From NCBI GenBank assembly GCA_902580275.1, contig CACHJZ010000004.1, positions 1 through 64,000 on the forward strand: a stretch of DNA of 64,000 nt, read 5' to 3'. A program made the translations under genes and the position numbers. Positions 16,691 through 26,444 of this stretch are shown here, one piece after another. Each line of letters opens with the position of its first letter. Position 1 is the stretch's first letter. The stretch is from an uncultured Pelagibacteraceae bacterium. Lineage in GTDB: Bacteria; Pseudomonadota; Alphaproteobacteria; Pelagibacterales; Pelagibacteraceae. The notes under the pieces were generated by a model. That model was not told the DNA's origin. It searched no databases and saw nothing but the letters and a program-made list of their open reading frames with translations.

Positions 16691-18152
16691 AAAAATCTTC
16701 TACAAGTTTATTTAGCAATCTTACGCCATATCCTGTGGCCCCGCTTGAATTTAATGCTCCACCATATTTTGAGAAGGCCATTCCAGCGATATCAAGATGA
16801 GCCCATGGAGTTTTATTTAATATAAATCTTTGTAAAAATTGCGCTGCTGTGGTTGAACCAGCACCACCAACATAATTAATATTTTGCATATCTGCATTTT
16901 TAGAATTCATAAGCTTATCAAAATTTTTATGTAACGGCATTCTCCATAATTTTTCATCTACTTTTTCTCCAGATTTAATTAATTCATTTGAAAGTTTATC
17001 ATTGTTTGAAAATAGACCACCATATTCTGAGCCTAAGGAAACAATAATAGCACCGGTCAACGTTGCTAAATCAATTATAAATTTAGGTTTATATTTTTTT
17101 TCAGTAAAAGTTAAAGCGTCTGCTAATACAAGTCTGCCTTCAGCATCAGTGTTTAGCACCTCTATTGTTTGTCCACTATAAGACTTTACGATGTCCCCTG
17201 GTCTTTGAGCATTTCCACTGACCATATTTTCAACAAGACCAACAACACCAACGGCATTAATCTTTGCCTTTCGTAAAGCTAAAGTTTTCATTAAACCTAC
17301 TACTGCTGCTGATCCTGCCATATCATAAGTCATGTCTTCCATAAATCTTGCTGGTTTTAAAGAGTAACCACCTGTATCAAAACATACACCTTTTCCAACA
17401 AATGCTAGTGGTTTGCTTTTTGATCTAGCTCCATTCCATTCGATAGTAACTAAATAAGATCCCCTAATACTTCCTTGGCCTACTCCAAGCAAAGCCCCCA
17501 TACCTAATTTCTTTAGTTGTTTTTGATTGTATGCCTTTACTTTAAGTCCTATTTTTTTTAATTTAATTATTCTTTTTGCATATTCATCTGGATGCAAAAT
17601 ATTACCCGGTTCCGAAACTAAATCTTTAGTAAAATTAGTACCCTCCACTAATGAACTAAATCTATTACCTTTGCTTTTTGGAGGAATTTTTTTATTAAAA
17701 ACAACATTAATATTTATATCGGTTGTTTCTTTTTTTGTTTTATATTTGTTAAATTCATAAGACTTTAATTGCATGCCATGTAGGAATTCATCAATAAAAG
17801 TTTTATTTTTAATTTGAGTTTCATTAATGTTTGTCTCTAAAAAAGTTAGGTTTGTAAGAAAATTAGATTTAATAAAATTATAAAAACTAGCACCTAGTTT
17901 CTCATTTTCGCTAAATGTAGGGTTCTGCTTTGTTTTTATTAGAATAATTTTTTGCTTAGAATTAATATTAAAAGATATGAATTCCCTCTTTTTATGTTTA
18001 TTTGTTTCTATTGTTTTATTAATCTCATTTTTCTTATTTACGAGCTTTATTTTATTTAATCCATTTACTGAAAAATTCTCATTAGAAAACAATACGTAAT
18101 TTTTTACAATTTTATCGTTAAAACCCTTTTTGTAGCTTATTTTTATTGACAT
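16683..18152 (-). CDS. pepA: Leucyl (cytosol) aminopeptidase, M17 family
   Basis: Di-zinc aminopeptidase that trims N-terminal residues and recycles peptides; E. coli PepA also binds DNA. The C-terminal catalytic domain has FVGKGVCFDTGG, the metal-binding DMAGSAAVVG and the signature NTDAEGRLVLADAL starting at residue 334. The N-terminal ~150 residues are divergent and Lys-rich, as is normal for the family. Divergent from lptF across an 85-base gap. Confidence 0.95.
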   Translation of the reverse strand: MSIKISYKKGFNDKIVKNYVLFSNENFSVNGLNKIKLVNKKNEINKTIETNKHKKREFISFNINSKQKIILIKTKQNPTFSENEKLGASFYNFIKSNFLTNLTFLETNINETQIKNKTFIDEFLHGMQLKSYEFNKYKTKKETTDININVVFNKKIPPKSKGNRFSSLVEGTNFTKDLVSEPGNILHPDEYAKRIIKLKKIGLKVKAYNQKQLKKLGMGALLGVGQGSIRGSYLVTIEWNGARSKSKPLAFVGKGVCFDTGGYSLKPARFMEDMTYDMAGSAAVVGLMKTLALRKAKINAVGVVGLVENMVSGNAQRPGDIVKSYSGQTIEVLNTDAEGRLVLADALTFTEKKYKPKFIIDLATLTGAIIVSLGSEYGGLFSNNDKLSNELIKSGEKVDEKLWRMPLHKNFDKLMNSKNADMQNINYVGGAGSTTAAQFLQRFILNKTPWAHLDIAGMAFSKYGGALNSSGATGYGVRLLNKLVEDFYE

Positions 18153-18181
18153 TTTTTATAAATATGTACTTTAGGTTGTAT

Positions 18182-18198
18182 TTAAACTATAAGTTTAA
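18182..18198. repeat. 7-bp inverted repeat in pepA/lptF intergenic region
   Basis: TTAAACT and AGTTTAA flank a 3-base ATA centre, forming an operator-like dyad in the 85-base divergent region between pepA and lptF. It contains TATAAG on the plus strand, so it could overlap a -10 element. Chance occurrence in AT-rich DNA is possible. Confidence 0.25.
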
Positions 18199-18237
18199 TC
18201 TTTTGAATTTATATAAATATTTATTTTAAAAATTTCA

Positions 18238-19359
18238 ATGAAAAAAATTATATTTAATAAATTAATACTAGATGTGACAAAATTTTTCCTTTTGTCATCT
18301 TTAAGCCTTTCATTAATAATTCTAGTGGTTCAAGCTGTTAACTTTTTAGATTACGTTTCTGAGGATGGTCATGGAATTTATACATATTTTGGCATAACAA
18401 TTCTCAATTTTCCTAAAATTTTTTCAAGAATTATGCCATTTTGTGTATTTATAACTATATTTTATATCATAAACAAATATGAAGTTAAGAATGAGCTTCT
18501 AATTTTTTGGAATATTGGGGTAAAAAAATTAAAGTTTATAAATACATTATTAATACTTTCTCTTTTTTTTCTGATTTTACAATTAATTCTTAATGTATTC
18601 ATTGTACCGAAATCATTAGATCAAGCAAGAGAGTTTGTGAGAAATTCAAATATTGAATTTTTTCCTAATTTAATAAAAGAAAAGAAATTTATTGATGCAG
18701 TTGAATCTTTAACCTTATTTGTAGAACAAAAAAAGAAAAACGGTGAATTAACTAATATTTATTTAAAAGATAATCTGGCTGAGAATCAATCGCAAATTAT
18801 ATACGCAAAAAAAGGTAAGTTAGTATTTAATAATGAGAAGAACTTTTTAGAACTTTTCGATGGAAATTTTATAGATGTGGATAATAAAAAAATTACTACT
18901 TTTTCTTTTAAAAAAACTGAATTTGATCTCTCTAAATATAAAACAAAAACAACAATTTTTCCAAAAGTTCAAGAGCTCAGTACAAAAATAATTTTTTTAT
19001 GTTTATATAAATTAAAAATAGATAAAAATTATGATTTAAAAAATAAATTTTTAAAATGTAATGAGAAAACATATAGTGACGTAATTGAGGAGGCTTTTAA
19101 AAGAGGGATTAAACCATTATTTATTCCACTAATTGTTTTAGTATCTTCGTTAGTTATCTTGTATAATAAAGATAATTATTTCTATTCAAAATTTCAGTAT
19201 TTATTATTTTTTATCGTTTTAATAATAATAATTTTATCTGAAGTATCATCACGATATATTTATGATATTCGCTCTACTTTACTTTTCTCATTACTTCCAA
19301 TCATTTTATTTTTAATAGGCTATATATTTTTAATTTTTAGATTTAGAGAGAGATTATGA
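18238..19359 (+). CDS. lptF: LPS export permease LptF
   Basis: One of the two membrane subunits of the LptBFG transporter that extracts LPS from the inner membrane. Six membrane segments in the YjgP/YjgQ arrangement are visible: three N-terminal, then a periplasmic jellyroll-like domain (about 130-270), then three C-terminal. The charged coupling segment RIMPFCVFITIFYIINKYEVKNELLIFW after the second helix is typical. The end overlaps lptG by 4 bases (ATGA). First gene of the lptF-lptG-lptD-surA-pdxA-ksgA operon. Confidence 0.9.
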   Translation: MKKIIFNKLILDVTKFFLLSSLSLSLIILVVQAVNFLDYVSEDGHGIYTYFGITILNFPKIFSRIMPFCVFITIFYIINKYEVKNELLIFWNIGVKKLKFINTLLILSLFFLILQLILNVFIVPKSLDQAREFVRNSNIEFFPNLIKEKKFIDAVESLTLFVEQKKKNGELTNIYLKDNLAENQSQIIYAKKGKLVFNNEKNFLELFDGNFIDVDNKKITTFSFKKTEFDLSKYKTKTTIFPKVQELSTKIIFLCLYKLKIDKNYDLKNKFLKCNEKTYSDVIEEAFKRGIKPLFIPLIVLVSSLVILYNKDNYFYSKFQYLLFFIVLIIIILSEVSSRYIYDIRSTLLFSLLPIILFLIGYIFLIFRFRERL

Positions 19360-20435
19360 TAAAAGTTTATCAATTATATTTAATTCGATCCTACTGGAAA
19401 ATTTTATTATTTGTATCACTTATTTTTTTTTCGCTTGCGATAATTTTAAATATTTTTGAGGAAGTATCTTTTTTTAAAGATGTAGATGTAAATAATTTAT
19501 ATCCAATATTTCTTACTTTATTAACTGCACCAAGTATAGTTTATGAAACATTTCCATTTATTTTTTTTATATCGACACAATTTTTTTTCATTAGATTAAT
19601 GGATAAAGAAGAACTCGATATTTTTAAAAAAATAAGCCTAAGTAATGCTAAGTTAATTGGAATTTTATCGTTCAGTTCACTTATTATATCATTAATTTTA
19701 ATAACTATTTTTTATAATTTGGCTTCAAATTTAAGATTCATGTATCTTGAGATGAAGAATAAATATTCTGGTGATAATAAATATCTGGCAATAGTGACTG
19801 AAAATGGATTGTGGATTAAAGATGAGATCGATGGATTTACAAATATTATTAATGCAGAAAAAATTGATGGTGTTTTTTTAAAAAAGGTAACTATAAATCA
19901 ATTTTCAAAAAACTTTACAAATATTAATAACATTATTGCAGATGAAATTAATATAGAAACAAAGCAATGGCTTATTACTAAAGGAAACTTCTCTAAAATA
20001 AATCAAAGTCTTAAATACAAAGAAAATGTTATTTTTAGGAGCAATTTTAACGCTGAACAAATCAATAAACTATTTTCAGATCTTTCATCACTTAATATTC
20101 TTCAATTAAACAAACTTAAAAAGGACTATAGTAATGTGGGTTACTCACTTACAAATATAAATATACATATTCAAAAATTGATCGCCTATCCAATATATTT
20201 GACTGTAATGACAATCTTTGCATCAGTAATAATGCTTAATATTAAGAGAAATAAATCGAAGATATTTCATGTTATGTTAGGAGTTTTATTGTCCGTATTA
20301 ATATATTATATCAATTATTTTTCTAGTTTACTTGGACAAAATGAAAAATTGCCTGAGATAATATCTATCTGGTTGCCATTGGTAATTATTTCTCTATTTT
20401 GTAGTATTGGATTAGTAAGGATTAACGAAAAATGA
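19356..20435 (+). CDS. lptG: LPS export permease LptG
   Basis: Partner of LptF in the LPS extraction ABC transporter, with the same three-plus-three membrane layout around a periplasmic domain (about 120-265). The coupling-helix region FPFIFFISTQFFFIRLMDKEELDIFK is clear. 359 residues. It overlaps lptF and lptD by 4 bases each, so the three Lpt genes are translationally coupled. Confidence 0.9.
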   Translation: MIKVYQLYLIRSYWKILLFVSLIFFSLAIILNIFEEVSFFKDVDVNNLYPIFLTLLTAPSIVYETFPFIFFISTQFFFIRLMDKEELDIFKKISLSNAKLIGILSFSSLIISLILITIFYNLASNLRFMYLEMKNKYSGDNKYLAIVTENGLWIKDEIDGFTNIINAEKIDGVFLKKVTINQFSKNFTNINNIIADEINIETKQWLITKGNFSKINQSLKYKENVIFRSNFNAEQINKLFSDLSSLNILQLNKLKKDYSNVGYSLTNINIHIQKLIAYPIYLTVMTIFASVIMLNIKRNKSKIFHVMLGVLLSVLIYYINYFSSLLGQNEKLPEIISIWLPLVIISLFCSIGLVRINEK

Positions 20436-22831
20436 AAAAAAAAATAAAATTCTTAATTATAATTTTATATTTTTTAATAAGTAACCAAATAAATTTAAGT
20501 TCTGACGAATTTAATTTTGAGGGAGAAGAAATATTAATTTTAGACGAAGGAAATAAATTATTATCAAAGAAAGGGGTAAAAATTACCTCAAGCAATGAAT
20601 TAATTTTTGAAGGTAATGAATTTGAATATGATAAAAAAACATTAGAATTAATTTTGCGTGATAATGTGATTATTACTGATATTAAGCGAAATATAATTAT
20701 AAAAACAAATGAAATAAAATATTTTAAAAAAAATGAGAAATTATATTCAAAAGATGCGACTGAGATTAACATTAATAATGATTATATAATTAAAACTAAA
20801 AATATAATTTTTGATAGAAAAAATAATATATTAAGTTCTGCTGAAATCACATCAATATCAGATTTTTATAAAAATGAATTAAATACAAAAGAATTTAAAT
20901 TTTTTGTAAATGATAAGCTATTAAAAGCAAAAAATGTTATAATTAATGACAGTTTTGGCAACAGTACTCTCTTAGAAAGTTTTATAGGCAACCTAAATAA
21001 TAACCAGTTTTTTGGAAAAGATGTAAATATTAATTTTGACAAAAAAGTATTTGGAAATACTGAAAATGATCCAAGATTATACGGAAATACTATTTTTTCA
21101 GAAAAAAATATATCAAAAATAACCAAGGGTGTTTTTACAACGTGCAAAAAAAATGATAAATGCCCACCCTGGGAGTTATCTGCAGAAGAAATAGTCCACA
21201 ATAAAAATAAAAAAATAATTAATTATAAAAATGCATGGCTAAAAATTTATGATAAACCTGTATTTTATTTTCCAAAATTTTTTCATCCAGATCCATCAGT
21301 TAAAAGACAATCTGGTTTTTTGATTCCTAATTTATCAGATTCTGGTAATATCGGAACATCTGTATTAATTCCGTATTTTAAAGTTATAGATGTCAACAAA
21401 GATATTACTTTAAAACCAAGAGTATTTGCAAATAAAAATCTTCTTTTGCAAAGTGAATATAGGCAAGTTGAAAAAAACTTAAACCATATAATGGATTTTG
21501 GATTTTTTACTTCTGAACTTAACAATAATAAAGAAGCATCGAAATCACATATTTTCTCAAATACTATAATCAATTTTGAAAATAATTTCTTTGACAATGC
21601 AAATTTAGAAATAAACTTAGAACAAGTCTCAGATGATACTTATTTTAAGAAATATAAACCAAAATCTGAATTGATTGACAGTGAAAGTTTAATGCATAAT
21701 TTTTTAAAATTGGATGGATATAATGAAGACAACTCACTTTCTGTATCCATAGAAAGCTATGAAGATTTATCAAAAGAAAAAAATGACAGATATGAATATA
21801 TTTTACCAGAAATCAATTTTTCAAAAGAATTTAACAAAGACAATATACCAGGACAGTTTAGTTTGACTTCAAATCTTTATCAAAAACAATTTGATACAAA
21901 TAAATATAAACAAAGTTTAATAACAGATCTAGTTTATAATGCTGATACAAAATTTGATGATTTAGGCTTAGTAAAAGATTTTCAAATTCTTTTTAAAAAC
22001 CCAAATAGAATAGATAAAACTGGATCTAATAATGAGAGTAATACTGAAACAAAACTTCTAACTAAGTTAATGTATACCCTCAGCTATCCTTTACAGAAAG
22101 AAGGCTTAATATATGATAAGTTTTTTAATCCTACTGTATCCTTAAGATTTAGTCCAAATAATACAAAAAATATGTCAAATGAAGACAGGGTTATGAATAT
22201 AAATAACATATATTCTTTCAATAGAGTATCGAGTGACGAAGGTATTGAAGGTGGTCAATCATTAACAGCTGGATTGAATTATAAATTAAGAGATAAAACT
22301 GGATTAGATAAATTATCATTAAATTTAGCTCAAGTTTATAGAGATGAGTCAAACCCAGACTTGCCAATTAATAGTTCATTAAATAATAAATACTCAGATA
22401 TAATTGGAAATATTAAATTTAACTTACTAGACAATTTAAATCTTGAATACGATTTTGTAGCAGATAATAATTTTAATAAAGTAAATTATAATCTATTAAA
22501 CGCTAGTTTGAACGTAAATAATTTTGTTACAAGTTTTGAATACCTTGAAGAAAGAGGTGATATTGGAAGCAAAAGTTACATAAAAAATCAAACAAGATAT
22601 TCGTTTGACCAAAACAATAGCATAAGTTTCTCAACAAGAGAAAATAGGGAGTTAGATATGACGGAATTTTATAATCTAGTATATCAGTACGAGAACGACT
22701 GTCTAAGAGCTGCAATAGAATATAATAAAAATTTTTATAGTGATGACGACATAAAACCAGAGGAGGAATTATTATTTACATTAACAATTGTACCTTTTTC
22801 AAAAATTAGCTCTACAAATATAAGTAAATAA
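20432..22831 (+). CDS. lptD: LPS assembly outer-membrane protein LptD
   Basis: Outer-membrane barrel that inserts LPS into the outer leaflet. A signal peptide (about 4-24) is followed by an OstA/LptA-like jellyroll (about 30-230) and a large beta-barrel. The turn from jellyroll to barrel has Cys238 and Cys244 (TCKKNDKCPPW); the following FPKFFHPDPSVKRQSGFLIP is a strong family mark. Cys757 lies near the C-terminus. E. coli LptD uses four cysteines for its plug-to-barrel disulfides; only three are present here. 799 residues. Ends one base into surA. Confidence 0.92.
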   Translation: MKKKIKFLIIILYFLISNQINLSSDEFNFEGEEILILDEGNKLLSKKGVKITSSNELIFEGNEFEYDKKTLELILRDNVIITDIKRNIIIKTNEIKYFKKNEKLYSKDATEININNDYIIKTKNIIFDRKNNILSSAEITSISDFYKNELNTKEFKFFVNDKLLKAKNVIINDSFGNSTLLESFIGNLNNNQFFGKDVNINFDKKVFGNTENDPRLYGNTIFSEKNISKITKGVFTTCKKNDKCPPWELSAEEIVHNKNKKIINYKNAWLKIYDKPVFYFPKFFHPDPSVKRQSGFLIPNLSDSGNIGTSVLIPYFKVIDVNKDITLKPRVFANKNLLLQSEYRQVEKNLNHIMDFGFFTSELNNNKEASKSHIFSNTIINFENNFFDNANLEINLEQVSDDTYFKKYKPKSELIDSESLMHNFLKLDGYNEDNSLSVSIESYEDLSKEKNDRYEYILPEINFSKEFNKDNIPGQFSLTSNLYQKQFDTNKYKQSLITDLVYNADTKFDDLGLVKDFQILFKNPNRIDKTGSNNESNTETKLLTKLMYTLSYPLQKEGLIYDKFFNPTVSLRFSPNNTKNMSNEDRVMNINNIYSFNRVSSDEGIEGGQSLTAGLNYKLRDKTGLDKLSLNLAQVYRDESNPDLPINSSLNNKYSDIIGNIKFNLLDNLNLEYDFVADNNFNKVNYNLLNASLNVNNFVTSFEYLEERGDIGSKSYIKNQTRYSFDQNNSISFSTRENRELDMTEFYNLVYQYENDCLRAAIEYNKNFYSDDDIKPEEELLFTLTIVPFSKISSTNISK

Positions 22832-23766
22832 TGAAAATTTTAAGTATAGTATTTTTTTTGGTATTTTTTTTTTCATTTTCAAACAATTCATTCTCAGAAA
22901 AAATATCAATAATTTATACAGTTAATAATATTCCAATTACAAATATTGAAATTAAAAATGAAATTGCATATTTAAAAATAATTAATAAAAAACTAAATCA
23001 AATGGATAACGAATCTTTAGTTGTGTATGCTTCAAAGTCTCTATTAAGAGAAAAAATAAAAGAGAATGAAGTATTAAGATATTTTAAATTTGGATTAAAT
23101 GATAAAGTTATTAATGAAAATTTAAGAAATTTAATGCTTTCTATAGGCATTAATAATTTAGATGAATTTAATATTTTGTTATCTAATTTAAATTTAAATG
23201 AAAAGTTTATTAAAAAAAAAATTGAGATAGAAGTTTTATGGAATCAATTAATTTATCAAAAGTATCAAAATAAACTTTCTATAGATAAAGAAAAAATTAA
23301 AGAAAAATTAAAAAATAAAATAGATAATCAAAATAACGAAACTGAAGAATATCTTTTGTCTGAAATTTTATTTAAACCTATTTCAAAGGATTTGGAAAAA
23401 AATGAAATAGAAAAAATTAAAAAAAGTATTAATGATATTGGTTTTGAAAATACTGCAATGATATATAGTCTATCAAGTACTGCTAGCACTGGAGGAAATA
23501 TTGGATGGTTAAAAAAAAATCAACTCTCAGAGAAAATACTGTTTGAAATTCAGAATATAAAGATTGGTGAAATTAGTAATATTATTAATACACCAACTGG
23601 TAAGCTTCTTTTAATACTGAAAGACAGGAGAAAAGTAAAAGAAAAAATTTCATTTGAAGACGAATTAAATAAAGCACTTACAATTGAAAGAAATAAACAA
23701 TTAAATCAATTTTCAGCAATTTATTTTAAAAAGGTTGAGTTAGATACAATTGTAAATGAGAAATAA
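22831..23766 (+). CDS. surA: SurA-like periplasmic chaperone/peptidyl-prolyl isomerase
   Basis: Signal peptide (about 1-22), a SurA N-terminal chaperone domain (about 25-165), then one parvulin PPIase domain (about 170-275, with LLSEILFKP and the STGGNIGWLK loop). E. coli SurA has two parvulin domains; this 311-residue form has one. Position between lptD and pdxA is the classic surA place, and LptD is a known SurA client. Overlaps the pdxA start by 11 bases. Confidence 0.85.
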   Translation: MKILSIVFFLVFFFSFSNNSFSEKISIIYTVNNIPITNIEIKNEIAYLKIINKKLNQMDNESLVVYASKSLLREKIKENEVLRYFKFGLNDKVINENLRNLMLSIGINNLDEFNILLSNLNLNEKFIKKKIEIEVLWNQLIYQKYQNKLSIDKEKIKEKLKNKIDNQNNETEEYLLSEILFKPISKDLEKNEIEKIKKSINDIGFENTAMIYSLSSTASTGGNIGWLKKNQLSEKILFEIQNIKIGEISNIINTPTGKLLLILKDRRKVKEKISFEDELNKALTIERNKQLNQFSAIYFKKVELDTIVNEK

Positions 23767-24736
23767 ACCAATTATTATAATCGGTGGAGAGCCCTACAGT
23801 GTTTTCTTTGAGTTATTTTTTAAAACATTAAGTAAAAAACTGGTTAAAAAAATTTCAAATCCAATAATTTTAATTGCATCAAAGAAATTATTAATTAAAC
23901 AAATGAAATCTTTAAAATTTAAGTTTGTTATTAAAGAGTTAGATTTAAAAAGTTTTGATTATTCAAAATTAAATAATAAAAAGATAAATATAATAAACGT
24001 TGATTTTAAACATAGAAAAGTCTTCGATAAAATATCAACAAAATCCAACAATTATATTAAAAAATCATGTGATATCGCCTTAAAATTAGCTGAAAAGACA
24101 TCCGCCAAAGTTTTAATCAATGGCCCTGTTTCAAAAAAATCTTTTTTAAATAATAAATATCCAGGCATGACAGAATTTTTCGCATCAAAACTACAGGTCA
24201 AAGGTGATGAGGTCATGTTAATATACAATAAGAATATTTCGGTGAGTCCTTTAACTACTCATTTTCCGCTAAAAAAAATTTTTAAAAAGATAACAACTAA
24301 AAAAATTGTTTCAAACATTAAAACAATTAGTAATTTTTATAAGAAATATATTAAAAGAAATGTCAAATTTGCAATAACTGGACTTAACCCACATTGTGAA
24401 AGCTTTGAAAAATATTCTGAAGAAGATAAAATAATAGCTCCTGCTATCAAAATTTTAAAAAAAGCAAATATAAATATTTCTGGTCCGTTTCCATCAGATA
24501 CAATATTTTTAAAAAATAACTTAAAGAATTATGACGTAGTAGTTGGAATGTATCACGATCAAGTTTTAGCACCGATGAAGACTATCTGTGGTTTTGATGC
24601 AATCAATATCACACTTGGTCTTCCTTTTTTTAGAATCACGCCTGATCATGGACCAAATACATCCATGGTTGGTAAAAACAAATCAAATCCCAAAAGCTTA
24701 ATTAGAACCATTGAATTTGCAAAAAGAATTAAGTGA
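23756..24736 (+). CDS. pdxA: 4-hydroxythreonine-4-phosphate dehydrogenase
   Basis: NAD-dependent step of the DXP-dependent pyridoxal phosphate pathway. Metal-binding histidines are visible as THF (His169), MYHDQVLAP and ITPDHG near the C-terminus. INGPVSKKSF and the FPSDTIF strip are family marks. The segment after PDHG (PNTSMVGKNKSNP) departs from the usual GTALDLAGTG. 326 residues, standard length. Operon position between surA and ksgA is conserved in proteobacteria. Confidence 0.9.
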   Translation: MRNKPIIIIGGEPYSVFFELFFKTLSKKLVKKISNPIILIASKKLLIKQMKSLKFKFVIKELDLKSFDYSKLNNKKINIINVDFKHRKVFDKISTKSNNYIKKSCDIALKLAEKTSAKVLINGPVSKKSFLNNKYPGMTEFFASKLQVKGDEVMLIYNKNISVSPLTTHFPLKKIFKKITTKKIVSNIKTISNFYKKYIKRNVKFAITGLNPHCESFEKYSEEDKIIAPAIKILKKANINISGPFPSDTIFLKNNLKNYDVVVGMYHDQVLAPMKTICGFDAINITLGLPFFRITPDHGPNTSMVGKNKSNPKSLIRTIEFAKRIK

Positions 24737-25521
24737 ATTTAAAACCAAAAAAAAAACTTGGGCAAAACTTTCTTATAGATAACAATGTTATTCAGAAAAT
24801 AATCAAATGCGCCGAAATTTCTTATCAAAATGAAATTTTTGAAATCGGTGCAGGAACTGGAAATCTTACGAAAGCTATAATTGAAAAAAACCCAAAACAA
24901 ATATTTTTAATTGAAAAAGATAAAAAACTATACGAAATATTAAAAAATAAATTTGATAATAAAATTCAAATTTTCAATGAAGATATATTAAAGTTTTCAA
25001 AAAATAATCTATTTTCAAGTAATACAATTATTTTTGGAAATCTCCCTTATAATATATCCTCACAAATTTTAACAAAATTTATTTTCAATTTTGAAAATTT
25101 TAAGTTCAAAATGTTAATTTTTATGTTTCAAAAAGAATTAGCCGAAAGAATTATTGCAAAAGTAAATAGCTCAAACTATGGAAGATTGTCAATTTTATCT
25201 ACTTGGAAGTTTAATATTAACAAGGTCTTTGATATAAGCCCAAATTCATTTTTCCCAAAACCTAAAGTCAAAAGCACGTTACTAATTTTTACTCCTAAAA
25301 AAATATCATCAAAATTTAATAATCCTAAATCTCTAGAAAAAATTACTAAAATATTTTTCAATCAAAGAAGAAAAAAAATTAAGAAGCAATTCAATTATAT
25401 TTTCAGTGACAATCCTGAAGTCAAAAATAAACTAAATATAGATTTAAATCTAAGACCTCAAAATCTCTCACCTGAAACTTACTTTAATTTAGCAGGAGAA
25501 ATGGAAAGATTAGCTGATTAA
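24733..25521 (+). CDS. rsmA: 16S rRNA (A1518/A1519) dimethyltransferase
   Basis: Also called KsgA. Dimethylates two adjacent adenines near the 3' end of 16S rRNA during 30S assembly. The start is a GTG overlapping the pdxA stop. SAM motif [10 protein letters not shown] lies at 37-46, the catalytic NLPYNIS at 103-109, and KPKVKST follows. The N-terminal [12 protein letters not shown] is typical. 262 residues. The end overlaps the convergent gmk end by 12 bases. Confidence 0.96.
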   Translation: MNLKPKKKLGQNFLIDNNVIQKIIKCAEISYQNEIFEIGAGTGNLTKAIIEKNPKQIFLIEKDKKLYEILKNKFDNKIQIFNEDILKFSKNNLFSSNTIIFGNLPYNISSQILTKFIFNFENFKFKMLIFMFQKELAERIIAKVNSSNYGRLSILSTWKFNINKVFDISPNSFFPKPKVKSTLLIFTPKKISSKFNNPKSLEKITKIFFNQRRKKIKKQFNYIFSDNPEVKNKLNIDLNLRPQNLSPETYFNLAGEMERLAD

Positions 25522-26142
25522 CTTATTAATATGCTTCTTAATTGTTAATTTATCAAATATAACTTTTTTTGATAAAATAACATTATCAATAATTTTTGAT
25601 ATTTCTTTAAAGCACCTATTTAAATCATCATTTATAACAACATAATCGTAATCAACCCAGTGTTTTATGTCGCTGTAAAACTCTTTCATTCGCTCCGAAA
25701 CAATTAATTTATCTTTCATGTCTCTATTCGATAATCTTTCATATAAAACTTTACGACTTGGAGGCAATACAAAAAAAGAAAAGATATTAAAATCTATATT
25801 TTGTGTTTTAATTTGTTTACTGCCTTGCCAATCAATATCAAATAATACATTTTTTCCCGCAGATAAATTTTTAAATACAGGTTTTTTAACAGTCCCGTAA
25901 AGATTATTAAATACTTTGGCATATTCTAAAAATTCTTTTTTATTTATTAATTCCTGAAACTTTCTCTTAGTAACAAAATAGTAATCTTTACCATCAACCT
26001 CATTACTTCTAGGTTTTCTAGTTGTATGAGATACCGAAGTAATAAAATTTTTTTTTTTTGAAACGAGTTTTACAATTGTTGTTTTGCCTGCTCCAGATGG
26101 TGATGAAAATATAAATATAGATCCATCTGTCCTGAAAGACAT
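25510..26142 (-). CDS. gmk: Guanylate kinase
   Basis: Phosphorylates GMP to GDP. The P-loop [10 protein letters not shown] lies at 13-22; the GMP-binding [19 protein letters not shown] and the [11 protein letters not shown] block are intact. 210 residues. It follows acpP after a 10-base gap; in related genomes fabF, mltG and yicC usually come between these two genes. Confidence 0.96.
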   Translation of the reverse strand: MSFRTDGSIFIFSSPSGAGKTTIVKLVSKKKNFITSVSHTTRKPRSNEVDGKDYYFVTKRKFQELINKKEFLEYAKVFNNLYGTVKKPVFKNLSAGKNVLFDIDWQGSKQIKTQNIDFNIFSFFVLPPSRKVLYERLSNRDMKDKLIVSERMKEFYSDIKHWVDYDYVVINDDLNRCFKEISKIIDNVILSKKVIFDKLTIKKHINKLIS

Positions 26143-26152
26143 TATCTTAAAT

Positions 26153-26392
26153 TTAACTGCTTTTACTTTCTATAAATTTTATTGCATCTCCAACAGTAAG
26201 TATTTTTTCTGCTTCACTATCAGAAATTTCAGATCCAAACTCCTCCTCAAAGGCCATAACTAATTCCACAGTATCTAAACTATCTGCTCCTAAATCGTCA
26301 ATAAAACTTGATTCCTCAGTAACTTTAGCCTCCTCTATGCCTAAGTGATCTGCAACTATTTTTTTTACTTTACTTGAAACTTCTTCTGACAT
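26153..26392 (-). CDS. acpP: Acyl carrier protein
   Basis: Small acidic carrier of fatty-acyl chains, 79 residues. The phosphopantetheine site is Ser38 in GADSLD. The AAGGA ribosome-binding site 6 bases upstream of the ATG is one of the better ones in the window. A sigma-70-like promoter lies directly upstream, so acpP can be expressed above its fabDG neighbours. Confidence 0.97.
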   Translation of the reverse strand: MSEEVSSKVKKIVADHLGIEEAKVTEESSFIDDLGADSLDTVELVMAFEEEFGSEISDSEAEKILTVGDAIKFIESKSS

Positions 26393-26416
26393 CTTAATCC
26401 TTTTGTTATAATTTTG

Positions 26417-26444
26417 TCTATAAATTAATAATCAACTTTGTCAA
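26417..26444 (-). promoter_or_regulatory. Sigma-70 promoter for acpP
   Basis: On the minus strand a perfect -35 TTGACA (26444-26439) and a -10 TATAGA (26422-26417) are spaced by 16 bases. The -35 box overlaps the fabG stop codon. Transcription would start near 26410, about 18 bases before the acpP ATG. This is the closest match to consensus that I found in the window. Confidence 0.6.
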
